This document shows positions 23,345-33,206 of a DNA stretch of 64,000 bases, piece after piece. Below the pieces are notes generated by a model. The model made no database searches, was not told the DNA's origin, and saw nothing but the letters and a program-made list of their open reading frames with translations. A program made the position numbers and the translations under genes. This DNA is from Onthophagus taurus (lineage: Eukaryota; Arthropoda; Insecta; Coleoptera; Scarabaeidae): positions 16,251,501 through 16,315,500 of the forward strand of contig NC_091966.1 in assembly GCF_036711975.1 (NCBI RefSeq). The letters are read 5' to 3'. Each line of letters begins with the position of its first letter. Positions within the stretch are counted from its first letter, which is position 1.

Positions 23345-24536
23345 TCTCCTTTGTTGTCACTAACTTTAAATTTAGTATACAATATATTTAATGATTATTT
23401 TAATAATAAAAATACAGTCAAAAATTTAAACATTTTACTTGAACATTTAGTTACACAAAATTATTGTTCATTTAATAATGAATATTTTCATCATTTTTAT
23501 CATTTGTCCGGTTTATTGTCAGATATTTTTTTAAATCACATAGAAAATAATTTTATAATGAATAATACTAATCCTTTTAGAAATAACATTTCAAAATTCG
23601 AAAATTCGATTGTTAAATTTATTGAATTTCTTAATAATTTTCATCCTAACAACTTAATTTTACTTATGAGATGGAAATAGAAAAAAGTATAAATTTTTTA
23701 GATCTAAAGATTAATGGGACAGATGAAAGTATAACGTATGATATTTTTAGAAAACCTACAATGGTTCCTTCTACAATACCTTTTAATTCTGCTCATCCAT
23801 TAAATCACGAATTTCAGATTCCTTACTAATAGATGTTTGAATTATCTTTTATCTGATGAAAATAGAAATGCGGAATTTAATTATATATATAATTTAGCAA
23901 AAAATAATCGTTTCCCAAAAGAAATTATAGACAAACTTACAATTAGAATTCAGCAACAGAAGGATACATTATACATTAAAACAATAAATACCTCAATTTA
24001 CAAATCCATTCCTTTTAACTTTATTTCCGCAGAAAGCAATAGAAACAAACCAATTTTAATGTTTTACCACTTAATATTTATTTTTTAAAAAACCTGATTT
24101 GTTAATTGTACCCTTTTATAGGTAAGACTTTCTTTCATTTATTCTCTATTATAATTAATTTTATTTTCAATTTTTCCTTAGATTTGATGTGATTTATGAC
24201 GTAATTTAAATTTTATTACAATCTGATTTTCAATTTAACATGACTTGGTTTTTTCTTCAGAATAATGTTTTTTTAATTGTTCTATTTGGTTTGAAATCTT
24301 TCTTACGGTTCCTGATGGTGAGTTCCCTTTTCTCTTTTTCTATTATATATATCTTTTTCTTTTTTTAGTCTTTCTTTTATAAAAATTTTTTTTAATTGTT
24401 CAAAGTTCACATTTCATTTATAATTTGGTTAATTGATTTTTAAATGTTACCGTAAATAATATTTTAATTTGATTTTCATTATTTTAGCAGCTTGTCGCTA
24501 AAGATGGGAATATAATTCCAGAAACATGTACGACTG
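23345..24536 (+). pseudogene. Penelope-like retroelement B, fragment with 3' hammerhead-like motif
   Basis: A second, different Penelope-like RT follows in the same direction. Its frame 23351-23680 contains HFYHLSGLLSDIFLNHIENN, which fits RT motif B (the expected M-G-N-P-L is lost). Then KSINFLDLKINGTD and YDIFRKPTMVPSTIPFNSAH at 23690-23800 give the palm-thumb signature, and a further frame runs 23837-24088. The YVDD box is deleted and no GIY-YIG domain is seen. The T-rich tail ends at 24494-24534 with a hammerhead-like structure, as expected for a PLE terminal repeat. Confidence 0.8.
24494..24534 (+). ncRNA. Hammerhead ribozyme-like motif at PLE end
   Basis: GUCG (24494-24497) precedes the core CUAAAGA (24498-24504), which differs from CUGANGA by one base. 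Then come a hairpin GGAAU.AUA.AUUCC inside 24505-24520 and GAAA (24521-24524) overlapping the palindrome ACAUGU (stem III). A at 24530 is the cleavage-site nucleotide, and CGAC (24531-24534) is exactly complementary to the first GUCG (stem I). All parts of a type I hammerhead are therefore in order; the G-to-A change in the core would be expected to kill activity. Confidence 0.55.
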
Positions 24537-24540
24537 TATA

Positions 24541-26820
24541 CAGGCTGTTTCGTAATATATGCGCAGGACTTCAGGATGTGATAAAGGCATAAGGATGCCC
24601 AAAAATTTGAAAACAAGTTTCTATCAACTTATCCTCTAAAATGCACCATTTTCGAACAACAGCTTTTGTAAGCATTTTCTACTCATAATAAGCTAAGTTT
24701 TGTGTGAGAAAAAAATTTTTAAAAGTCATAATTGGTGAAGATTTTGAAGGGGTAGTGGTTGTTTTTCTTACCAACTTCTACGCCCCTGAAAAAAGCACGG
24801 TTTTGAGACGCCCATTTGAATCGCCAATGTTTTCTACACAAAAAAGATACTGAAGGTCATGAGCTCTAAAGTTGACCGTTTCCAAGAAAAATCAACTTTT
24901 ATGTAAACAATGTTAACTTTTATGTAATTATGTTAACAAAATTTATGTAAACGTTAAAATAAGTAATAAAAGCACGCGTTAACTTCATAATGCAAAATAA
25001 AAAAAATGAAAAAATGATACAAAAGTTGTCTTTTAAAAATTCTCCAAACCGACATTTCAAAACGAATTTCGGACATTTCAGCGTTTGTGTAAAAAATTAT
25101 ATAATTTATTTTTAAAAGTAGGCTTTAAATTTTATAACAAAAGTTACCTACCTCCTGTCAAAATAACAATTAGTTTGTACCTGCAAAAAGGAAACTTGTA
25201 TTACAAAATTAAAAATGAATTACACAAACGCTGAAATGTGCGAAATACGGAATGACGTGCGGTAGAAGAATTCGGCAGAAGCAAGGCGGTTGTATCAAGA
25301 AAGACATCCTGATCGCCCAGTACCACACCATAACTTGTTTCTACGCATTCACCAATGACTATGGGAAAATAGAAGTTTTAAAAGAAATACTGCTGATAAT
25401 AGGCGGCCTATGGAAGTTGCAAATCCCCAAGTTGAAGAGGATGTCCTCAACTAAATTGCTGAAAATCCGACCACAAGTACCAGAAAAATTGCTCACAACT
25501 TAAACCTATCTCACTCAACGGTTTGGAGAATTTTGAAAAGGTAACTTTTGCATCCCTACCATATCCAAGAGTGTTTTTGCACGTGGATGCAAGACAAAAT
25601 AGCTTCTGTTTACCGATGAAGCATCTTTCTCGAAGGATGGTATTTTCAATTTTCACAATAACCACATATAGGCAGAAGAAAATCCCCATGAAATTGCAGA
25701 AGACCATCATCAGCAACAATTTTCCGTAAATGTTTGGATTGCCATCGTCGGTGATCATTTGATAGGCCCACATTTTTTATCGAACAGATTAAACGGTGCA
25801 GATTATCGATAATTTCTAGAAGAAGTACTGCCGGAACTTCTGGAAGGTGTACCGCTTCAAGTAAGACAAAACATGTACATTATGCATGATGAAGCTCCGG
25901 ATCCTTTAGTTTGGTTGCTCGCCAATACTTGGATGACGAATACCCAGACCGTTGGATCGGTCGAGGAGGTCCGCACCCTTGGCCACCGCGATCTCCCGAT
26001 CTTAATCGTTTAGATGTTTTCTTTTGGGGCCATCTGAAAACCCTAGTCTACGTTACTCCAGTTGAAAATGTTGACCAGTTAAGAGAGTGCATTGTTTATC
26101 TTGCGACATAATTCGGAACACTCCGCGAATTTTCCTGCGTGTTAGACAATCAATGTGTCGAAGAATTGCTGCGTGCATTGAAGCCAACGGCGGACATTTA
26201 GAACATTTAATTTAACTGTGTATGATTTGTAATTGTTTTATTTTAATTATGTAATTACGAAGTTAACGTTTGTTTTTGTTGCTTGTTCTAACGTTTTAGT
26301 AAAATAACATTTTTATTTCAAAAAATTGACCATGTTATTCAACATAAAAGTTGATGTTTCTCGAAAATGGTCAATTTTAGAGTTCATTGTACCTTTTTTG
26401 TGTAGAAAACATTGACGGTTCAAATGGGCGTCTCGAAGTAGTTTTGTAGTTTTCTAGTAGTTTTATAGTAGTTTTATTAGTTTATTAGTTTAGTTTTGTA
26501 GTTTTATAGTAGTTCTGTAGTTTTTCCAGTGGCGTAGAAGTTAGGGAGAAAAACAACCACTACCCCTTCAAAATCTTCACCAATTTATAAATTAATTATG
26601 ACTTTAAAAAAATTTTTTCTTGCACTAAAACGCTACAAACACTGTTTTCTGTACGATAAACGGTTCCGGAGATATTCGCAAAAAACGATTTTTTTAATTA
26701 AATTTCAGCACCCTGTAATGCAAAAATGGTGCATTTTAGAGGGTAAGTTGAATGAAACTTTTTTTCAAATTTTTGGACAAGCTATCACATCCTGAAGACC
26801 TGCGCATATATTATGAAACA
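24541..26820 (+). mobile_element. Tc1/mariner-like transposon with long terminal inverted repeats
   Basis: Left end is TA then CAGGCTGTTTCGTAATATAT (24541); the right end is the complement of GTTTCATAATATATGCGCAG, ending 26820, where the outermost CAGGCT is lost. The inverted repeats continue inward for roughly 400 bp (to about 24930 and from about 26330), sharing for example GAAAACATTG, CAAATGGGCGTCTC and the CTCTAAAATGCACC block. The right arm has expanded a TAGTTTTATAG-type minisatellite (26434-26528). Inside lies a frameshifted transposase. Confidence 0.85.
25225..26205 (+). pseudogene. Tc1/mariner-type DDE transposase, frameshifted
   Basis: Joined by eye across frames, the coding remnant has an N-terminal helix-turn-helix region (25252-25500, including NPTTSTRKIAHNLNLSHSTV across a shift) and pieces around LFTDEASFSKD near 25610-25640 with the first catalytic Asp. 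IMHDEAPDP at about 25880 sits at the second Asp motif. GGPHPWPPRSPDLNRLDVFF at 25960-26020 is the P-x-x-S-P-D-L-N-x-x-D/E box of this superfamily. The tail RRIAACIEANGGHLEHLI ends near 26205. Many stops and shifts are present. It is of the kind common in insects with a DUF4817-type N-terminus. Confidence 0.82.
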
Positions 26821-27680
26821 TTAACTTGCAACATGGATTCCAATATATAACCATAAAACTAGCTTAAATAATATGAATAGTCTTAAAATATTGACTAAAT
26901 CTAAAGAAATGGATATGTGGGAGGAATTCTACAGGGAGGATTTTAATACAAACCGATATTTTTTGAAATTTTTGTATACATTATAAACCCGTTCCTCGAG
27001 TCGTGGTATTTTCGTACGAAAGTATTTTATACTCGTTTGTGCTCGTGTTTAATATAATTTATAATGACACTTACAATTTTAATATTTTACAAGTTTGTAA
27101 CAATTTAATTTATTAATTTTTAATGTGTTAAATTTCTGTATAGTTTTTTAATTAAGTTTTTAAAACACGTGTGACTGTTTATAAAACAAAATAGTTGGTC
27201 CTTTATATGATGTGCCATCACTTCAATTTAAGAATTTTTGACAATTAGACAGGAAGAACTTTCGTATTATAAGTTATTTATATAAAAATACTTTTTACTA
27301 TTGCAATGGAGCCTGATGACGGTTGTAATACGGTGCCCGATTTTAATTAATATACATCATCTTTTGAAAAAGATATAGATTTTTTAATTTATTTACTTGA
27401 TGCTATAAAGATGAACCTGGAGGCAAACATTGCTAATTTTTTTATGTAAAATTGAATGCTCTTTATGATTGGTAGGTCTTATTGGTCGTAGCTCGACAGC
27501 AAAAAAACTTATGATTTGATTTATCAAACGAGCAGTAACAAAACAAGTTTCAAATTATTATTTCTCATACTCGAAAACATAAAATTACCAAATGTTATGT
27601 TAATATATGGGAAAATGTATATGCATATATTGTATACATATAAAAATATAAAAAAACTTCTTACTTGCTTAATTTTTAAA

Positions 27681-27739
27681 TATTTATTGGAACCGGTTTC
27701 GACACATAAAGGTCATCATCAGCCAAAATGTCATAAATG
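27681..27739 (-). ncRNA. Hammerhead ribozyme-like motif, left arm
   Basis: Minus strand: AUUUA then a short loop and UUGG, the core CUGAUGA (27716-27722), one unpaired U, stem II GAC/GUC with loop CUUUAUGU, GAAA (27697-27700), palindrome ACCGGU (stem III), U, then CCAA and UAAAU. UUGG/CCAA and AUUUA/UAAAU pair exactly, forming stem I with an internal loop. The core is canonical; the unpaired U before stem II is unusual but occurs also in the copy at 62655. Confidence 0.65.
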
Positions 27740-27973
27740 AAGAAAATTCTAACGTTGAATTTTATAAAAATACCGCATTGAATATTAAAATTTAAACGTA
27801 CAACAAGACGAACACAGATTATTGTGCGCTGTGTTCGTCTTGTTGTACGTTTCATTTTAATTCGTAACATATTTATTTAATTTTAACATTTTACCTTAGT
27901 TTATTTATTTAAATTTTAATATTTTAATATTCAATGTGGTATTTTTATAAAATTCAACGTTAACATTTTCTTC

Positions 27974-28030
27974 ATTTATGACATTTTAGCTGATGATGAT
28001 CTTTATGTGTCGAAACCGGTTCCAATAAAT
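27974..28030 (+). ncRNA. Hammerhead ribozyme-like motif, right arm
   Basis: Plus-strand copy of the motif at 27681-27739: core CUGAUGA at 27990-27996, GAAA at 28012-28015 and ACCGGU following. Stem I has one mismatch (UUAG against CCAA) and stem II one G-U pair, so it has decayed slightly relative to the left-arm copy. Confidence 0.55.
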
Positions 28031-28208
28031 ATTTAAAAATTAAGCAAGTAAGAAGTTTTTTTATATTTTTATATGTATATGTATACATATACATTTTCCC
28101 ATATATAATATAACTTGCAACATGGATTCATACAATCAGTTATGTTAATAGTACAAAAAGCTTCAAAATTATCAAAAAATTTCGAAATAAGAATTTAACT
28201 TTCAATGT

Positions 28209-29740
28209 CAGGGTGGGCAAATTTATGTGTTATTATAAGCTATCTCAGAAACTATAAGAGATACGAAAAAAGTAGGTGCCATGTCCCGGTCTCTCTTTTC
28301 GAGACTAACTCAATCCCGCAAACAGCAAACCTTTATCTTCTTTTGTTTTTAAGTTATAGCCAAAAAGTCAAATTTTCGTGATTTCAAAAAATGCTCATAT
28401 TTCGTTTATTTTTGAAATTAGAGAAATGGGGTTGATACCTTCTTAAGACACTTTTTTAAGTAGAATATACTGCCGTTGAAAAATTTTAAAAATATTTGAT
28501 GATTTTTGAGACACAACACAAAGTTGTATTTTTTTAAATACAAACTATAGTAGATTATGGTGTTATTGAAAAGAGCATATTTTTAGCTTTCCAATGATGT
28601 ACTGCACGCATGGTGTATTTGCGGAAAATAAGCGTTATTTTTTAATTCTAAAATATTAAAGATTAATATACAGAATTTTAATTATAGTAGGCGAGGAAAA
28701 CGTTAAATGCCACTTAGTTACTATAGTAACGTGAGTTTACTGATCATTTCATTTATGTATTTTTCGGAACGAGTTTCCCACTTAAAAATTCCTTATTATC
28801 TTTAAATACATATCCCAAACATCGTTTCAATGGAAAGTCCGCTGCCCAGTTTATGATCCCTAATCTTCCTCTATCTCACCCAATTTCAAAAGAAAAGGTT
28901 GCTAGAAAACTGGGAAGATACTACCGAAGATTTCATTCATTAATACCCAGCTGTTTTAACCGAACAACCAGTAAGTTTAGTAGAAAATGACAGTTTGTGA
29001 CTGTTTAGTTCCTGAAGTTGTCCATATTTAATTATTCATTAATTAATACATTTCTAGTATTTTTAATAAACAACCTTTACTTGCTAACCATTTCTTATTG
29101 GTGAACAAAGTCAGGGATAAGATGTTGAGAAATGTAAATTAACTATTCAAAGTTTTTATTCGTTGGTACACAACCAACTTTATCCTGAATAATAGTACAA
29201 AACCACCTTTATTCTGTCATATTATAGCCACTAGGTAGTATTTATTGTCCGGACCCGCCTACTATAATCAAAATTTTGATTAATTTGGCGCTTACTATTT
29301 TGGAATTGAAAATTAACGCTTATTTTCTGCAAAGACACCATACATGCGATACATCATTGGAAAGCAAAAAATATGCTCTTTTCAGTAACATCATAATCAA
29401 GTATAGTTTGTATTTAAAAACACAACTTTGTGTTGTATCTCAAAAATTATCAAGTATATTTAAAATTTTTCAACGGTAGTATATTCTACTTAAAAAAGTG
29501 TCTTAAGAACGTAACAACCCCATTTCTGTAAATTGAAAAATAAACGAAATATGAGCATTTTTTGAAATCGCGAAAATTTGACTTTTTGGCTATAACTTAA
29601 AAACAAAAGAAGATAGAGGTTTGGTGTTTGTGGGATTGGGTTAGTCTCGAAAAAAGAGACCGGGACATGCCATCTACTTTTTTCGTATCTCTTATAGTTT
29701 CTGAGATAGCCTATAATAACACCCAAATTTGCCCACCCTG
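28209..29740. mobile_element. Foldback element with ~485 bp terminal inverted repeats
   Basis: The left arm (28209 to about 28693) starts CAGGGTGGGCAAATTTATG. The right arm (about 29255-29740) is its reverse complement, ending AAATTTGCCCACCCTG, and similarity runs to the GTAGGCG/CGCCTAC boundary with scattered changes. The 560 bp centre has no clear transposase. It is a non-autonomous long-TIR DNA element; the superfamily is undetermined. A further TGACTGACCCTGTA stretch at about 29840 might belong to an outer end. Confidence 0.85.
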
Positions 29741-29744
29741 TACG

Positions 29745-30530
29745 TCGAAATCCACCGACATCTCTCTAAGAGATGATGGATTAAATCGTCATATTTTGGT
29801 GTCTAGTATATCCCGTATTCGAATTTCCCATTTTTTTTGACTGACCCTGTATATTTCGTTTAATAAAAAAGTTTTATAAAAAATGCATTCATGTATATTT
29901 GATCCTAATTGTCCATATACGTCAAATAGGCAAAAATTATCCAACATGCGTCCTTAAGTAATAATTACATACGCTCATCCCGCTGGGTTAACTTTACATG
30001 TTTGTATCAATTCCATAAACTAAACCCGCTTTTCAATGAACAACCCCAGTTTAAACAACACTTTTCGTTAGAATTTTCTTCCAATAAGTTCAAAAGACTT
30101 AATTAGCTGTTTCTATAATTAAACCTGGTATAAAAATTATGAATCACTTTTTGAGAAATGAATTGTTACCAACTTTCGATGATTATCTTTAAGAATGTTT
30201 ACAAACCTCATTTCTTGGAAAGTTTTGTTTAAAATAAAATTGAAATACGTATAATTTAATAATAATGTGTGTCATTAAAAATGTTGTTTAAATTTTTTTC
30301 TTATAACATTAAATTTATATTATAATACATCATCCAACTCAACAATTAAATTGCACCCCTTTTAGTGATTATAGAAACGGAGTAGTGATGCGTGCACAAG
30401 TGTCCTAATAAACGTACCTATGTGGTCCATATAGGACAATAAGCAGTTTCGTAGAAACGCACTCGTTGCACGAGTGGGCCAACTAACTCGCTCGGTTGCA
30501 CAATGAAAACCGCTGGATGCTGCTCTTGTC
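29745..30530. other. Gene-free stretch
   Basis: AT-rich to 30350, no recognised element. GC content rises from 30360 into the island that follows. Confidence 0.4.
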
Positions 30531-30780
30531 CGGAGAACCCACCACAACACATCGTAAATCGACGTGATGTCCCTGATGTTGGCCGCGAAATGAATGAATG
30601 AATGAAATTATTTTTGCATGAAACGAACGAACTGAGCGGGGTTCCGCCCTATCCGTTCCAGGGTTCGACGATTGTGCTTTGCCCACCATCGAATAGTTGA
30701 TAGAGCGGAAGGATGTTTCGTTTATTTGATGGATCACCAGATCACTACCTTTTTTAACACGGAAACTCCAATGATATCGT
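30360..30780. promoter_or_regulatory. GC-richer unique island upstream of the LMX1-type gene
   Basis: Unique mixed-composition DNA with a short GAAT tetranucleotide run (about 30590-30604) and no coding frame with a recognisable domain. It lies 1.3-1.7 kb upstream of the first coding exon of the LMX1-type gene. A proximal enhancer is possible. Confidence 0.25.
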
Positions 30781-30784
30781 TATT

Positions 30785-31590
30785 ACGGTGAAGGATAATT
30801 GAAGTGGCTATTTCTCCCTATTTCCGATGGGACACTTTATAGAATTCTTTAATGTGTTTTTTTGTGGGGATATATCTTTATTTTTTTGTCACCAAAAGGG
30901 GGAAATAAACACATCTGCAGAATAAATTTATTAAGTTAAGTTTAAGTTTAAGAAAAGTTCACATCTCTTAAATAGCTCGCAAGCTTAACATTGATTGAAT
31001 ATCGTCACCTCTGTCTGCGTAGATAACAGGATTCCAGGCAATCTCGTCATACTCCTGCAATTGATAGCAACTTGTAAAGCGTCAATCAAATAATACACTT
31101 CTGTGCGAGTTTTACTCACACAGAGTATATGAAAAGAATTATATTTCCATCTAAAAAATCAATAGAAGATATCAATGATTAGATTAGGTAAGATTATGAA
31201 AAATATTAAATTAGCTCTAATAATTAACAAAAAGTTCAACATTGAAATATTTATTATTTTGTTTAATATAAAAAAAAGGATGGATAGGGAAAATATGATT
31301 AATAAAAATAACCAATTTTGAATTAATTAATTTTTGGTACTAATTTGTAACGAAAAAATTGTTTTAAATATCGCCGATAAAAAATATAAATCACAACAAA
31401 AAATTTTCTACATTGGTAATCCTCATCTACTTTTATTCAATTCGTAAATTTTTTGTTAAAATCAACTTTTCCATCCAGTTATCAATGCAACCCATCCGTA
31501 CAAACCGACCTACTCATTTATTACAATCTCGTCAAAGAGAACCATGTTTACATGGAGACTTTTATATTAAAACATAAGAACTAATAAGAA
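30785..31590. other. AT-rich gene-free stretch
   Basis: Nothing recognisable between the two GC-richer islands. Confidence 0.4.
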
Positions 31591-31599
31591 AGGAGGAGA

Positions 31600-32075
31600 A
31601 TAAAAAAGGAGAGGTCGTCGCTTCGGAAAAGTCCTTTGACAATAAAGAAAATTCGAAAGGCGCAAGCTCCCCACCGCCTCACCGGAAAAGCTTCGGAACA
31701 CTGAAAACGAAAGCTCCGCCCACGATGCTGCGCACGATTCCGGGCGTGTCCTGTTTCGGTACTACGTTTTCGGCGGACGTCGAGCGTCGCGACGTCGATC
31801 GACGTTCAAAACGCTTACGGGGAGCTTTGAGGGTGGGGCGTTCAAACCACCACCCTAATAGCTGATATCAGTAACAATCTATACGCAAAGCTCACCGGTG
31901 CGACATATAGTAGACAGTGTGAGAGAACATTTTTGATGTGTTTTGGAAAACGTCTTTTTTGAGTTTTTCGAAAATAAATATTTTTTTTTGAAAAATATTT
32001 TCGAGCACTTTTTGTGCCGCTTAGAGTGCATTGTGTATTACAGTGTTATTTTTTTTTTTGGGAAACTTGGTGAAG
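31600..32075 (+). promoter_or_regulatory. CpG-rich promoter and 5' UTR of the LMX1-type gene
   Basis: A sharp CpG-rich block (about 31660-31860, with the GCGTCGCGACGTCGATCG palindromic stretch and a GGGTGGGGCG GC-box-like site) immediately precedes the first coding exon. The following 200 bp are AT-richer and likely the 5' UTR. No clear TATA box. The position and composition are those of a developmental-gene promoter; the transcription start is not determined. Confidence 0.5.
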
Positions 32076-32163
32076 ATGTTGGAGTTTTATCCGAATTTGA
32101 ATATCAATCCGGTTCTTTTACCGGACCATAATTTGCAAAACTCTGAAAGTCATGATAGAAATG
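32076..32163 (+). CDS. Lmx1: LMX1-type LIM-homeobox gene, first coding exon
   Basis: ATG at 32076 opens 29 codons starting MLEFYPNLNI and ending HDRN, followed by one extra base (G) and a GTAAATAT donor. The downstream exon at 43657 begins with two bases that complete the codon, so the frame is kept exactly across the 11.5 kb intron. Vertebrate LMX1 proteins also start with a short M-L-D/E segment before the first LIM domain. The exon lies directly behind a CpG-rich promoter-like block and no competing acceptor is seen just before the LIM exon in another phase. The exon link is inferred from phase, position and resemblance of the start, not from a transcript. Confidence 0.7.
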
Positions 32164-33206
32164 GTAAATATTTGATTTTGATATTTAGAAATTAGAGTTT
32201 GCCGTGGTTGCTTTTTATTACCATTACTTTTGATTATTGTTTATATGTCAAATCAACTTTTAATGACTTCGTTTTGATACTGAATAATATCAGTTTTCTT
32301 ATTTGCAAGCATTCAAGATTTAATGTTGACTTATTTGTAGCTTATTAATTGAATTTGAAACATAAAATATATGATTTAAAATTTTTCTATAATTAATATA
32401 TGCTACAAATGCAGTACAATCATAAATAAAAATCATATTTTTATTTTAATTTGAAATTAGTAAATTTTTGATGTCAACATTTAAAATCCGTCGGAACATT
32501 TCTGTACTTTAATAATTATAACGCAAAGCGGGATAAACTATATTTTAAATTTATATTATCTTAAATAATATTATTCGAGAAATAGTTCTTGATGTGAATT
32601 AATAATTCCTATTTTAGTATTAGTTTTAAAAAGATACAATACTTACTTGACTTGACTTAAGAACCATTAATTAACTCGGCGTTTTTCAATCTGTAATCTA
32701 TAAACAAATTCGTGTTCAAATTTTTTAGAAATTTTTTAAATTTAAAGAGTTTAGAAAATGGCACTGCTGCTTAACCCAGTAACGTTGTTTCCTTTAACCG
32801 TTCTCTCAATAATATCCCATACGAGTTGTCTTTCACATCAAACTGAATCTATTAAAGGGTTGGGTTGTCCTGTTTCTTTTGGGATTAGACTATTCGGAGC
32901 TGATGAATAAATACGCTGCTACTACCTTATGTCATTGCCAAGATTTCGTTATCAAAATCAAATCGGTTATCGAATATACCAGGTTATTTTCTTGCATGTC
33001 TTCATCATATGTTTAAAGCAATTGATTGAACTATTATATCAAGCTATCTTAGTTGTTCTTATATTCACCATTTTAAGAGTTACAGTAAGTTGAGGTTGGA
33101 ACAAATTATCAAAATAAAATTTATAATGTTTAGGATATGGTATACTAGATATTAATGGATTGAGAAAACTCATCTAATTTCAAGGTTGTTCCACGATATA
33201 CATATA

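Larger units (their letters stand above)
27594..28114. repeat. Snap-back inverted repeat (PLE terminal repeat pair)
   Basis: The left arm starts GTTATGTTAATATATGGGAA at 27594 and the right arm ends with its complement at 28114. The centre is a strong hairpin (CGTACAACAAGACGAACACAG against CTGTGTTCGTCTTGTTGTACG, 27797-27850). The right arm carries about 50 bp extra (27860-27910). Each arm contains the CCGGTTTCGACACATAAAGG or complementary block of the hammerhead-like motif. Confidence 0.85.
26822..28129 (+). mobile_element. 5'-truncated Penelope-like element C with 19 bp target duplication
   Basis: The segment is bracketed by the exact direct repeat TAACTTGCAACATGGATTC (26822-26840 and 28111-28129). 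It begins with an open C-terminal frame (26843-26986) reading NHKTSLNNMNSLKILTKS and KEMDMWEEFYREDFNTNRYF, then a stop. This resembles the tail after the GIY-YIG domain in Penelope-like proteins. A 3' region follows and then a snap-back terminal repeat (27594-28114) with hammerhead-like motifs. Truncation, target duplication and 3' structure together fit a retrotransposed PLE. Confidence 0.7.
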
